Source of the DNA: Bacteroides sp. Marseille-P3684
GTDB taxonomy: Bacteria > Bacteroidota > Bacteroidia > Bacteroidales > Bacteroidaceae
Length of the DNA stretch: 64,000 nt
Direction of reading: 5' to 3'
NCBI RefSeq assembly: GCF_900291465.1
Contig: NZ_LT985808.1
Span: 535,703-599,702, forward strand
The position numbers were made by a program, and so were the translations under genes. Of this stretch, positions 17,554 to 26,295 are shown in pieces. How positions within the stretch are numbered: the stretch's first letter is position 1; each line of letters starts with the position of its first letter. A model generated the notes under the pieces. The model saw only the letters and a program-made list of their open reading frames with translations, had not been told where the DNA came from and searched no databases.

Positions 17554-17749
17554 GTTTCGGCTCTTCCGGGGTGGGTTTGTCGGTTTTCTTCTCGGACGGA
17601 GCATCGGGGTCCAGTCCGTTCATGCCGTCCTTGAAGCTGCGGACGCCTTTGCCCAGCCCTTTCATGAGTTCGGGGATTTTCTTGCCACCGAAGAGCAGCA
17701 GCACGATGAGGATGATGAATATGAGTTCGGGAGTTCCTATTCCAAACAT
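17540..17749 (-). CDS. tatA: Twin-arginine translocase subunit TatA
   Basis: 69 residues: a short N-terminal membrane helix ([20 protein letters not shown]), the hinge [21 protein letters not shown] amphipathic helix, and a charged Pro/Glu/Lys-rich tail. TatA oligomers form the protein-conducting pore with TatC. Only one TatA/B-like gene is present here, as in minimal TatAC systems where TatA also does the TatB job. Whether a tatB exists elsewhere cannot be seen. The end overlaps tatC, so translation is likely coupled. Confidence 0.95.
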   Translation of the reverse strand: MFGIGTPELIFIILIVLLLFGGKKIPELMKGLGKGVRSFKDGMNGLDPDAPSEKKTDKPTPEEPKHDGQ

Positions 17750-17794
17750 GGTTTTTCGATTTTAAAGAATGAATAATGTATCGGCTTCAGATTC

Positions 17795-18301
17795 TCAACG
17801 GATGTATTTCACACACAGGTAGCCGCCCACGACTTGCAGCGCCATGCCGGGAAGCCCGATGCGGAAGTCTTGCAAGGCAAGGAAAAGGTCGCCCTTCAAC
17901 GCCCATTCGCCCAGGGTGCCCAGCACCTGGTAGCCCAGCACCACACCCAGAAGGAGAGGGAAGCTGACACGGGCAAAGCGGTGCGCAGTTCCTCCGGCGA
18001 GGAGGGCCAGCAGGCAGGACTTCAGCAGGATGGCGGGCAGGGCAGCCACAGGAGGCATGCCGAAGAGCCACGAATTGACGAGCGGGGAGAGAACCGCCGT
18101 GAGCAGTCCGACGCGCCAGCCGAACTTGTATGCACCAACCAGGGTGAAGAAGTAGATGGGAAGCCACGTCACGCCACCTTGGGGGACGAGGTGGAAGAGT
18201 TGGGGCAGAGCGATGTTGCCTGCCACGAAGAGCAGGACGGCTACATAGGTCTTGATGCTGTCACAGGGCAGCGAGTAGAGTCGTACGTTTGTTGTTTCCA
18301 T
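17795..18301 (-). CDS. ECF-type transporter S component (vitamin uptake, membrane)
   Basis: 168 residues with about five to six predicted helices. The family-like stretch LPIYFFTLVGAYKFGWRVGLLTAVLSPLVNSWLFGMPP resembles substrate-binding components of energy-coupling-factor transporters. The ligand cannot be read from sequence, and no ATPase or T component is nearby, so a shared ECF module elsewhere would be needed. It is 14 bp downstream of the DUF1893 gene and 45 bp upstream of tatA, all on one strand. Confidence 0.75.
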   Translation of the reverse strand: METTNVRLYSLPCDSIKTYVAVLLFVAGNIALPQLFHLVPQGGVTWLPIYFFTLVGAYKFGWRVGLLTAVLSPLVNSWLFGMPPVAALPAILLKSCLLALLAGGTAHRFARVSFPLLLGVVLGYQVLGTLGEWALKGDLFLALQDFRIGLPGMALQVVGGYLCVKYIR

Positions 18302-18315
18302 AAGTTTCTTTCGGT

Positions 18316-18744
18316 TTAAAGAGTCGTTTGTTTCCGGTGAATGAACGCGCGAATGGCGTCGACCATCTCGTCGATGTTGTCCAGCGGACGGCAAAGTCGT
18401 TCGACAGGGCACCAGTCCGTCCCGTCACGGTTCACGATGTGGTCGGTGAGGGTGTCATACGTCACGTCGATGCCTGCCCGGCTGAGCAGGTCGAGGGCGG
18501 GACGGGAAATCAGGTCGGTGTGCAGTGCCGCCACGCCTCCCTTGACGAGGAGTGCCGCGGCGCCCTTGCCCACCACCTTGTCTGCCACAAGTGCGCCGTG
18601 CAGGAAGGCGGGGTCGTTGTCGGTCAGGTCCATCAGGTCCGCCACTCCCCGACGTGTGAAGAGGTGGACGTCGTCGCCTTGTGCCACGACGAGGGTGCAG
18701 CCGCCTTCATGGAGGCGTCTCACGAGGGTGTCAAGGGGCGTCAT
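18316..18744 (-). CDS. DUF1893 domain protein
   Basis: 142 residues beginning MTPLDTLVRRLHEGGCTLVVAQGDDVHLFTRRGV, with the DUF1893 hallmark DKVVGKGAAALLVKGGVAALHTDLIS. The fold is related to cytidine-deaminase-like proteins, but a complete zinc-binding site is not evident. Function unknown. Its ATG overlaps the TGA of the aldo/keto reductase gene (ATGA, 18741-18744), so the two are translationally coupled. The C-terminal third (DWCPVERLCRPLDNIDEMVDAIRAFI) is less conserved. Confidence 0.85.
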   Translation of the reverse strand: MTPLDTLVRRLHEGGCTLVVAQGDDVHLFTRRGVADLMDLTDNDPAFLHGALVADKVVGKGAAALLVKGGVAALHTDLISRPALDLLSRAGIDVTYDTLTDHIVNRDGTDWCPVERLCRPLDNIDEMVDAIRAFIHRKQTTL

Positions 18745-20117
18745 AGGGTGTTCTGTTTGAGGCCTTCCACATAGTCGTCGATGCGGTGCAGCTCGGCGGG
18801 GATGTCGATTGCCTGCGGACAGTGTTCGACACACTGACGGCAGCCGATGCAGTGGCTCGCCTGACGCAGACGGGGCACGCTGCGGTCATAGCCTACAAGG
18901 AAGGCTCGGCGGGCACGGCGGTAATCGGGGTCTCCGGACGTCGTGGGCAGGTTACCCTCGTTGACGCACTTGTTGTAGTGTACCAGTACGCCGGGGATGT
19001 CTATTCCGTAGGGACAGGGCATGCAGTACTTGCAGTCGTTGCACGGGATGGTCGGGTACTGCTTCATCAGGTCGGCCGTCTGCTGGAGGAACTCGTGCTC
19101 CTCTGCGGTCACGGGCTTCAGCGGAGAGTAGGTCTTCAGGTTGTCCTGCAGGTGCTCCAGGTAGGTCATGCCGCTCAGGACAGTCAGTACGCCTGCCGGT
19201 GTCCCGGCAAAACGGAACGCCCAGGAAGCGACGCTCAGCTCAGGAAGGCGCTGCTTGAGGCGAGCCACGATGTGTTCGGGCACCTTGGAGAGGCGTCCGC
19301 CGAGAAGCGGTTCCATGATGACGGCGGGGATGTGCCGTTTCTCCAGCTCGGCATAGAGGTAGTCGGCGTTGACATTGTTGCCCGAGGCATAGCGCCAGTC
19401 GAGGTAGTTGAGCTGTATCTGCACGAAGTCCCAGTGTACCCGGTCGTGCATGGCGAGCACCTCGTCGAACACGTCCTTCGTGCCGTGAAAGGAGAAGCCC
19501 AGGTTGCGGATGCGTCCTGCCTTGCGCTCCTCCATGAGGTAGTCTATCATCCCGTTCTCAATGTAGCGCTTGCGGAAGGTCTCGATGCCTCCGTTCCCGA
19601 TGGAATGGAGGAGGTAGTAGTCGATGTAGTCGACCTGAAGCTCCTCGAACGACCGTCGGTACATGGCGATGGAGTTCTCACGGGTGTAGTTGGAGAAGTT
19701 CGACAGCTTGGTGGCAACGAAGAACTTGTCCCGCGGATGCCGCTTGAGAGCGAGTCCGGTGGAACGTTCGGACCATCCCTGTACGTAGACGGGGGAGGTG
19801 TCATAGTAGTTCACGCCGTGTGCCATGGCGTAGTCAATCAGTTCGTTCACGGCGTCCTGGTCGATGACGTTGCCCCCCTTCTCCGGGGCAGGCAGGGTGG
19901 GCCAGCGCATGCAGCCGTAGCCGAGGAGGGACACGCGCTCGCCTGTCTTGGGGTTGGTGCGGTAGTCCATCTTGCCCACGGGCACGGTGCCGGCACCTGT
20001 TTCGTTGTTTCCCGCGCCTTTCGGTCCGCATCCTGCCAGGGTCGCCGTAGTGGCGGTGGCGGTGCTGATGCCGACAATCTTCAGGAAGTCGCGGCGGGAC
20101 ATATCTTTTTCGTTCAT
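18741..20117 (-). CDS. Tat-exported aldo/keto reductase with C-terminal 4Fe-4S domain
   Basis: 458 residues. The N-terminus carries a twin-arginine signal (SRRDFLKIVG) and ends in a lipobox-like TLAGCGPKG, so it may be a Tat-exported lipoprotein. An aldo/keto reductase barrel follows (about 55-330: YYDTSPVY, VATKLSNF, DYIDYYLLHS). After it come cysteine clusters CNDCKYCMPCPYGIDIP and CIGCRQCVEHCPQAIDIP, a ferredoxin-type Fe-S module. This AKR plus ferredoxin combination is common in anaerobes; the substrate is unknown. It lies 32 bp downstream of the polyferredoxin gene, which could supply electrons, and upstream of tatAC. Confidence 0.9.
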   Translation of the reverse strand: MNEKDMSRRDFLKIVGISTATATTATLAGCGPKGAGNNETGAGTVPVGKMDYRTNPKTGERVSLLGYGCMRWPTLPAPEKGGNVIDQDAVNELIDYAMAHGVNYYDTSPVYVQGWSERSTGLALKRHPRDKFFVATKLSNFSNYTRENSIAMYRRSFEELQVDYIDYYLLHSIGNGGIETFRKRYIENGMIDYLMEERKAGRIRNLGFSFHGTKDVFDEVLAMHDRVHWDFVQIQLNYLDWRYASGNNVNADYLYAELEKRHIPAVIMEPLLGGRLSKVPEHIVARLKQRLPELSVASWAFRFAGTPAGVLTVLSGMTYLEHLQDNLKTYSPLKPVTAEEHEFLQQTADLMKQYPTIPCNDCKYCMPCPYGIDIPGVLVHYNKCVNEGNLPTTSGDPDYRRARRAFLVGYDRSVPRLRQASHCIGCRQCVEHCPQAIDIPAELHRIDDYVEGLKQNTL

Positions 20118-20149
20118 GTTCTTAATGGGTTGAGGGTTGATGTTGCATG

Positions 20150-21685
20150 CTAGACGGTCCGGTGGCGCACGTGTCCTTCCACGTAGATGGCACTGAAGGG
20201 ACGGGCGGGACAGAGGTTCTCACAGGCGCCGCAGCCGATGCAGCGCTCGGTGTCGACCACGGGAATCCGGCGCGAATCAGGCCGCGAAGGCTCGGAGGGC
20301 ACCATGGTGATGGCTCCGGTGGGACAGTGACGGGCACAGTTGCCGCACTCCTGACCGTCGGTGAGTGGAATGCAGTTCTTGCGTATCCACACGGCATGAC
20401 CGATTTGCGTGGCGGACTTGTCGGCGGTGGTGATGGGGTGGATGGCTCCTGCGGGACAGACGTCGGCACACTTCGTACACTCGGGACGGCAGTAGCCGCG
20501 CTCGTAGCTCATCTCGGGCTGCATGAGCTTCATCAGGTCGGTCGAGGGACGGAGCACCTCGTTCGGGCAGACCGAAACACAGAGCTGGCACGCCGTACAG
20601 TGCTGGGCAAAGTTGGCCGCGCTGAGTGCGCCCGGGGGCACGATGGGGGTAGCACGGTGGGGAACCTGCTTGTCGATGATAGTGGCAAAGCCTCCGTCCA
20701 CCTTCATCTCCTGTGCCAGGGCTGCCGAGCCGACGGCAAGTCCGGCGGCGGAGAGGAAAGAGCGTCGGGAGAAGGTCGTCCGGGTGCCTTCCGCCGCTCC
20801 GGCAGGGGCGGGGGCTTCAGCCGCCTGCAAGGTCTCCGTCCGGAGAGGGGCACGGAGGGGTGCCGGCTTGTGGCCGTAGGTGATGGCGCCCTGACGACAG
20901 ACGTCCAGGCAGTCCATGCATGCCACGCAGCGGGTGTAGTCGATGCGGTGGTTCTTGAAGTCTATGCACGATGCCTTGCAGGAACGGGAGCAGAGTCCGC
21001 AGGCGTTGCACTTGCCGGTGTCTATGACCGGCTTAAACCAGGAGAAGCGGGCGACGTAGCCCAGCACGGTCCCTACGGGGCAGAGGGTGTTGCAATAGGT
21101 GCGTCCGTTCCGCCAGGCAAGGATGAAGAGGATGACGAGTGTTGCCAGGGCAATGAGGAAGGTGGGGAGGCTCTTCAGCCAGACGCCCGTCTCATAGAAG
21201 GCGTAGCTGTCGGCGCGTTCCGCCAGATAAGCCAAGGCATTGTTACCCCACGCATAGAAGGGGGCGAAGAGGTTTTGGGCGATGCGTCCGAAGGCGCTGT
21301 AGGGAGCCAGCAACGCCACGAACGAGCCGACTCCTGCCAGGAGGGCGATGACGAACAGTGTCAGTACGCCAAGGCGTAACCAGCGTTTCTCGGGCGAGTA
21401 GGTGAAGCGGCGGCGGCGTTTCTTCGTGCGTCCGCCCAGCCACCCGGCTATGTCCTGCATCACGCCCAGCGGGCAGATGACCGAACAGTAGACCCGCCCG
21501 CAGACCAGGGTCAGCAGGAGCAGGGCCAGCACCACGCCCACATTCACTGCCAGCACGGCGGGCAGGAACTGCATACGTGCCATCCAGCCGAACCACGCAT
21601 GCACCGTCCCCGTGAAGTCGAGGAAGAGCAGGGTGATGCAGACGAAGAAGACAACGGCAAGCGTTAGTCTGAGTTTGCGTAACAT
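20150..21685 (-). CDS. Membrane polyferredoxin fused to a Tat-type periplasmic ferredoxin (NapH/NapG-like)
   Basis: 511 residues in two modules. Residues 1-270 resemble NapH/CcoG-type proteins: four or five membrane helices, two CxxxCP motifs (CSVICPLG, CNTLCPVG), and cytoplasmic clusters CNACGLCSRSCKASC and CVACMDCLDVC. At about 306-312 a twin-arginine motif FSRRSFLSAAGL introduces a second hydrophobic stretch. After it come four more 4Fe-4S clusters (CTACQLCVSVCPNEV, CTKCADVCPAG, CGNCARHCPTGAI, CIGCGACENLCPARPF). The likely role is electron transfer across the membrane to a periplasmic acceptor, probably the neighbouring reductase. The internal Tat motif is unusual. The start at 21685 is supported by the promoter at 21747. 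Confidence 0.88.
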   Translation of the reverse strand: MLRKLRLTLAVVFFVCITLLFLDFTGTVHAWFGWMARMQFLPAVLAVNVGVVLALLLLTLVCGRVYCSVICPLGVMQDIAGWLGGRTKKRRRRFTYSPEKRWLRLGVLTLFVIALLAGVGSFVALLAPYSAFGRIAQNLFAPFYAWGNNALAYLAERADSYAFYETGVWLKSLPTFLIALATLVILFILAWRNGRTYCNTLCPVGTVLGYVARFSWFKPVIDTGKCNACGLCSRSCKASCIDFKNHRIDYTRCVACMDCLDVCRQGAITYGHKPAPLRAPLRTETLQAAEAPAPAGAAEGTRTTFSRRSFLSAAGLAVGSAALAQEMKVDGGFATIIDKQVPHRATPIVPPGALSAANFAQHCTACQLCVSVCPNEVLRPSTDLMKLMQPEMSYERGYCRPECTKCADVCPAGAIHPITTADKSATQIGHAVWIRKNCIPLTDGQECGNCARHCPTGAITMVPSEPSRPDSRRIPVVDTERCIGCGACENLCPARPFSAIYVEGHVRHRTV

Positions 21686-21746
21686 AATGGATACTCGTTT
21701 AAAAGGATAAGGGTTAGTCGGTCAGGGACCGTATCACGTAGTGTGG

Positions 21747-21754
21747 CAAAGTTA
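21747..21754 (-). promoter_or_regulatory. -7 element ahead of the Fe-S/Tat cluster
   Basis: Minus strand TAACTTTG, 61 bp before the ATG at 21685. No clear -33 box. It could drive the whole run from 21685 to tatC. Confidence 0.5.
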
Positions 21755-21894
21755 GGTAAAAATCGTACGCTGGAAGTACCCGAATTACAGATTCTGCCAC
21801 CCAAAGCACGGAAATGTGACGATTTTCCGGTTCGGGAGGTGAAAACAGGAGAGTCTGTTACTGCGGAAGGGACCGACGGGGACCGTCAGCCGGC

Positions 21895-23205
21895 TCAGAT
21901 GCCGCGCCGCTTCAGCTCGATGTACTTGTTGACCACGTCGACGGTGAGGCGGGAGGGGGAGGTGAGGAGGGCGGTGATGCCGTGCTGGCGGAGCAGGGCG
22001 ACAATCTGCCGCTTCTCGTAGACGAACTTGTCGGCGATGACGTGCCGGTAGTAGTCCTCGGTCGTCCGGGCGGGCGAGGTGGCATACGCCTTCACCTCGT
22101 CGTCCTCGAAGAAGACCACGAGCAGGCAGTGGCGGCGTGCAAGGTTCTGCAGGTAGGGCAGCTGGCGGCGTACCTCGACGAGGGTCATGAAGTTGGTGTA
22201 GAGGACGGCGAGGCTGCGCTTGGTCACCCGCTTGTCCAGGTGGGCGCAGAGGGCGGAGTAGTCGGTCTCCCGGAACGACGTGCTCTCCTTGAAGAGGGAG
22301 TCGGCGAGGAGGGTCATCTGTCCCTCCTGACGGGATGCCGGAACGAAGGTGTCGAAACGGTGGTCGAAGGTGACCAGTCCTGCCTTGTCCTCCCGGCGGA
22401 CTGCCACGTAGGACAGCACCAGGGCGGCATTGATGGCATAGTCGAGGAGCATCATGCCGCCAAAGGCCTGCTGCATCACGCGCCCCTTGTCGATGAGGCT
22501 GTAGACCTGTTGCGAACGTTCGTCGCGGTAGATGTTCACCATGAGCTGGTGGCGGCGGGCGGTGGCTTTCCAGTTGATGGTGCGGTAGTCGTTGCCGGGG
22601 ACGTACTCGCGGATGTGTTCGAACTCCGTCTGGTGCCCCACGCGGCGGATGCGCTTCTGTCCCTGCTCGACCAGGCGGTTGTGGATGGCCTGCAACTCAT
22701 ATTGCCGCAGCAGCAGGTACGAGGGGTAGACCTTCACGTCGGCGGGCCGTCCGGTGGTGAACCGCCGCTCGACGAGCCCCAGCCGGGTACGGGCGAAGAG
22801 ACGGATGTGACCGAACCCGTAGATGCCGCGGCGCACGGGGTGCAGCGTGTAGGTCAGCAAACGGCTGCCGCGGGGAGGCAACGTCAGGGTGAACGAGAGG
22901 TCGCGCCGCTGGAAGATGGCGGGAATCTCGTCGATGACAGTCAGGTGCAGCGTCTGCCGGCAGGTGCTCGCCAGCTCCAGTGTCACGGGGTTCTCGTCGC
23001 CGTTGGAGAAGCGTTCGGCGCAGTGCCGCTCTCCCGTCAGCCTGCCGCCCCCGGCGTAGAGGAGCCCGGCATCGAGCAGCGTCGCCGCCACCCACAGGCA
23101 CAAGGCTGCCTGCCCCACTCCGAACAGCGGGGCAGCCCAGTAGCCGCTGCCCAACAGCAGGACGACGGCGAGTGCCACGAGATAGAACCTACGGGTCAGA
23201 AACAT
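21895..23205 (-). CDS. DUF58 domain membrane protein
   Basis: 436 residues starting MFLTRRFYLVALAVV. Two N-terminal membrane helices (about 7-50) are followed by a beta region and the DUF58 core (EFEHIREYVPGNDYRTINWKATARR), which leads into a von Willebrand A-like domain (VYSLIDKGRVM). DUF58 proteins are usually encoded beside MoxR ATPases and are thought to act as their partners in envelope assembly or stress. Here it is 11 bp downstream of moxR. It is the last gene of the cluster. The start was chosen so the first helix begins at the N-terminus. Confidence 0.9.
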   Translation of the reverse strand: MFLTRRFYLVALAVVLLLGSGYWAAPLFGVGQAALCLWVAATLLDAGLLYAGGGRLTGERHCAERFSNGDENPVTLELASTCRQTLHLTVIDEIPAIFQRRDLSFTLTLPPRGSRLLTYTLHPVRRGIYGFGHIRLFARTRLGLVERRFTTGRPADVKVYPSYLLLRQYELQAIHNRLVEQGQKRIRRVGHQTEFEHIREYVPGNDYRTINWKATARRHQLMVNIYRDERSQQVYSLIDKGRVMQQAFGGMMLLDYAINAALVLSYVAVRREDKAGLVTFDHRFDTFVPASRQEGQMTLLADSLFKESTSFRETDYSALCAHLDKRVTKRSLAVLYTNFMTLVEVRRQLPYLQNLARRHCLLVVFFEDDEVKAYATSPARTTEDYYRHVIADKFVYEKRQIVALLRQHGITALLTSPSRLTVDVVNKYIELKRRGI

Positions 23206-23216
23206 GGGCGGAAGGG

Positions 23217-24212
23217 TTATTGGGGTACTTCCACCTTGTCGATGAGGCGGCGGACCGCCTTCACGTCCGACCATCCCTCCATCTCCGCCTCGGCGGTGAG
23301 CACGATGCGGTGTTGCAGGACGTAGGGCGCCACGAACTTCACATCCTCGGGAGTCACGAAATCGCGTCCTTGCAGGCAGGCGTACGCCTTCGACGCGCGG
23401 AGCAGCCCGACACTGGCACGGGGCGACGCGCCCAGGTAGACCGCCTTGCTGAGGCGTGTCTGACGGACAATCTGCACAATGTAGTTCAGGAGCGACGGCT
23501 CCACGTAGAGGCTGTCTGTCCTGCGGCGCAACTCCTGTACGTCGGCGCGGGTCAGCACGGGGGCGATGTCCGTCAGCTTCACCAGGTCATGCCGCTCCTG
23601 GTGGCGGCGCAGGATCTCCAGTTCCTCGTCGGCAGACGGATAGTCGACGGTGACCTTGAGCAGGAAGCGGTCGAGCTGTGCCTCGGGGAGCTTGTAGGTC
23701 CCTTCCTGCTCGACGGGGTTCTGGGTGGCAATGACAAGGTAAGGCTCCTCCATGGGATAGGTCACCCCGTCGACCGTCGCCTGGCGTTCTTCCATCACTT
23801 CGAAGAGGGCGGACTGGGTCTTCGCCGGGGCACGGTTGATTTCGTCCACGAGGATGAGGTTCGCGAACACCGGACCGCGGTGGAACTCGAACACGCCTTC
23901 CTTCATGTTGAGCACCGACGTGCCCAGCACGTCGCTCGGCATGAGGTCGGGCGTGAACTGGATGCGGCTGAAGTCGACGTCGATGAGGCGTGCCGTCAGC
24001 TTGGCAAGCAGGGTCTTCGCCACGCCCGGCACGCCTTCGAGCAGGACATGACCGTCGGCGAGGATGGCGGTGAGCAACAGGTCGACCGTCTGTCGTTGGC
24101 CGACGATGACGGAAGCAATCCGCTCCTTCAGCAGGCGGATGCGTTCCTGCAAGTATTCCGCACGGGGCGCATCATCGTGCGCGGCTGCGGGTTCCAGTTT
24201 TGTCTCTTCCAT
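23217..24212 (-). CDS. MoxR family AAA+ ATPase
   Basis: 331 residues. Walker A is LEGVPGVAKTLLAKL, Walker B is LILVDEINRAPAKTQSALFEVMEER, sensor 1 follows in VIATQNPVEQEGTY, and the C-terminal lid has SPRASVGLLRASKA. MoxR proteins are chaperone-like ATPases working with DUF58/VWA partners. The order here (SpoIIM, membrane protein, DUF4129, DUF4350, MoxR, DUF58) is a recurrent Bacteroidales cluster, by recollection. The gene starts 5 bp after the DUF4350 stop, which suggests one transcript. Confidence 0.95.
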   Translation of the reverse strand: MEETKLEPAAAHDDAPRAEYLQERIRLLKERIASVIVGQRQTVDLLLTAILADGHVLLEGVPGVAKTLLAKLTARLIDVDFSRIQFTPDLMPSDVLGTSVLNMKEGVFEFHRGPVFANLILVDEINRAPAKTQSALFEVMEERQATVDGVTYPMEEPYLVIATQNPVEQEGTYKLPEAQLDRFLLKVTVDYPSADEELEILRRHQERHDLVKLTDIAPVLTRADVQELRRRTDSLYVEPSLLNYIVQIVRQTRLSKAVYLGASPRASVGLLRASKAYACLQGRDFVTPEDVKFVAPYVLQHRIVLTAEAEMEGWSDVKAVRRLIDKVEVPQ

Positions 24213-24217
24213 AAGCT

Positions 24218-25645
24218 TTATTGTTCCTTCCTGTCCTCCGTCGTAGGGAGGGGGTCCCGTGCGGGGAACAGGGAGTCTGGTTCATTCTGTGATTGTATGG
24301 TTTCTTTTCCAACGGAAGGCGTCTGCCGTCCGGGTGCTGACGGGGCACCGGGCGAGGACACCGCGGCGAGCAGGTCATTCATCCGGTCGACCAGCCGTTT
24401 CATCTCCTCGTCGTCGGCACGCAGGGGGCTCTCCGCACGGATGGCATCGAGGCGCGTCAGCAGTGCCAGGAGCTGTGTGCGGTCGGCTCCGGTCTTCTCC
24501 GCCAGGCGGTCGGCACGTTCATCGGCGGACGTCTCCGAGAGCAGGTCCACCCCCGTGCGGCGTTGCAGCTCGTCGGCGAAGTAGACATACTTCTTGCGCA
24601 GCAGGGCGGAAGGGGTCTCGCGCTGGTAGTAGAGCGTGCCGATGAGCTTCACGAACTCCAGGCTGCGGTTCTCCGGAGGCGACATGACGAGGATGGGACG
24701 CTGACGCCGCCGGGCGGTGAAGCAGCACAGCAGCACGATGGTCAGCAGCGACACGTAGAGCGCCCACTGCAGGGGCGGATGGCTCAGGAAGTAGCCAAAC
24801 GGTCCCCGTGCCCGTCCATCGGCAAGGCTGTCCCAGTCCATGCCTCCCGAGCTGAAGGCGTAGGCATCGGTCCGCACCAGCGGAGCGTCCTTCAGGCGGT
24901 CGGCGAGGCGCAGCACGTAGTCCTTGAGGTCGCGGTGGAGGATGCCGTAGTTCGTCAGGACGAAAGGCGAGCGCATGAGCGTCAGTTCGCCCTTGCCGAC
25001 GCGGAAGCTGACGGTGTTCATCCTCCGGGCGACGTAGCCGGAGTCCCCCGCATACACCCGGTCGTGGTGTTGCCACGCCAGCACGCGGAAGGGGTAACGC
25101 CCGAGGCTTTCCGTCGGCTGGAAGCCCGTCGCCTGGAAGGAGGAGCGCACCGGGAAGTCGCGCCGGGGATAGCGTCCCGGCTCTTCCACCCACTCCAGCG
25201 TGTCAATCGCCGGCCGGAGTGAGGGCAACTCATCCAGCCCGTCCAGCACGAAGCCGTCAGCCTCGGTGATGCCCAGCGAGTCGAGCAGGGCGTCGCTGAA
25301 CCAGTCGGCTGCCATCAGCACGCTGGCTCCCCGGTGCAGGCGGACGAAGAGGGAGTCCACGTCCTCGTCGTTCAGCCAGCAGTATCCGCTGACGAAGAGG
25401 AGGTTCTGACCGCCCACCGTGTCGTTCTCCAGAAAGTCGTCCAAGGTCTCTGCCACGGGGCGATAGCCGGCAGGGAGCGTGAACGCCATCACCGAGTCGA
25501 ACACGGCACAGCCGAAGGGTCCGGTGTCCTTGTGGTCATAGGTCGCCGTCCAGTCGACAGGTCGCGGCTGTGTGAGCTGCAACCAGAGTCCCACCGCGAG
25601 GAGGGCGATGATGCAGCCGATGTAGATGAGCGTGCCGCGCCTCAT
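24218..25645 (-). CDS. DUF4350 domain membrane protein
   Basis: 475 residues. An N-terminal helix (IGCIIALLAVGLWLQL) is followed by an extracytoplasmic region resembling DUF4350 (GPFGCAVFDSV, LLFVSGYCWLNDEDVDSLFVRLHRGASVLMAADWFSD). A second helix lies near 300 (ALYVSLLTIVLLCCF), and the cytoplasmic tail contains ARRRQRPILVMSPPENRSLEFVKLIGTLYY. The low-complexity C-terminus looks disordered. Its start overlaps the end of the DUF4129 gene by 4 bp. Function unknown beyond association with MoxR/DUF58. Confidence 0.8.
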   Translation of the reverse strand: MRRGTLIYIGCIIALLAVGLWLQLTQPRPVDWTATYDHKDTGPFGCAVFDSVMAFTLPAGYRPVAETLDDFLENDTVGGQNLLFVSGYCWLNDEDVDSLFVRLHRGASVLMAADWFSDALLDSLGITEADGFVLDGLDELPSLRPAIDTLEWVEEPGRYPRRDFPVRSSFQATGFQPTESLGRYPFRVLAWQHHDRVYAGDSGYVARRMNTVSFRVGKGELTLMRSPFVLTNYGILHRDLKDYVLRLADRLKDAPLVRTDAYAFSSGGMDWDSLADGRARGPFGYFLSHPPLQWALYVSLLTIVLLCCFTARRRQRPILVMSPPENRSLEFVKLIGTLYYQRETPSALLRKKYVYFADELQRRTGVDLLSETSADERADRLAEKTGADRTQLLALLTRLDAIRAESPLRADDEEMKRLVDRMNDLLAAVSSPGAPSAPGRQTPSVGKETIQSQNEPDSLFPARDPLPTTEDRKEQ

Positions 25646-26289
25646 GGCTCACCTCCTTCCGTTTGCAGGAGCCGACGGACGAGCGCGTCGCGAAAACGGC
25701 ACATCCCGTCGTAGAAGGCGCGCGTGGCGGTGTAGTTGCCATAGCGCACGCGCAGGAAACCGTTGGTCAGCGCACGCAGGTCCTCGGCGCTGTCAGCCTC
25801 CCGCAGTTCGTAGACATAGTCGGTGGGGGTCTTGTAGCTCTGCCAGCTGATGAGTCCGGCATCGTCGAGCTGCCGGAGCATATATAAATAGGTGTAGCGC
25901 ACGGCAGCCGTATAGTCCTCGCGCGACGTGGCACGACGTATCTCCTCGGGAAAGTCGATGCCGTAGATGGTGTCCTCGTCCGTCGCTGCGGAAGACTTTC
26001 CGGCACGTCCCACCCGGCGGAACAGCCCGGGATGCTTCCACCACAGGTAGGCGACAATCAGCAGGAGGACCACGAGGGCGGCGACGACGTACACCCAGTT
26101 GACCTCCGAGTCGGTCAGTGTCCAGTTGAACCACTCGCTGAGCTTCCAGTCCAGCCAGGAGCGCAGGCGGTCCCACCACGTACCGTCCGCCGCGCGCAGG
26201 GCGCGCTCATAGTCATACGCCGGGTCGGTCCACCAGCGGGCAAGCCGGGCGGTGTCGCAAGTCAGGGTGTCGGTAGCTGCCGGGTGCAT
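25642..26289 (-). CDS. DUF4129 domain membrane protein
   Basis: 215 residues. One membrane helix (VYVVAALVVLLLIVAYLWW, about 65-83) separates an N-terminal extracytoplasmic part from a cytoplasmic DUF4129 domain (YTAAVRYTYLYMLRQLDDAGLISWQSYKTPTDYVYELR). DUF4129 proteins travel with MoxR and DUF58, often in transglutaminase-linked envelope operons. It overlaps the next gene by ATGA and follows the upstream membrane-protein gene by 6 bp. Confidence 0.85.
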   Translation of the reverse strand: MHPAATDTLTCDTARLARWWTDPAYDYERALRAADGTWWDRLRSWLDWKLSEWFNWTLTDSEVNWVYVVAALVVLLLIVAYLWWKHPGLFRRVGRAGKSSAATDEDTIYGIDFPEEIRRATSREDYTAAVRYTYLYMLRQLDDAGLISWQSYKTPTDYVYELREADSAEDLRALTNGFLRVRYGNYTATRAFYDGMCRFRDALVRRLLQTEGGEP

Positions 26290-26295
26290 GCGGTA

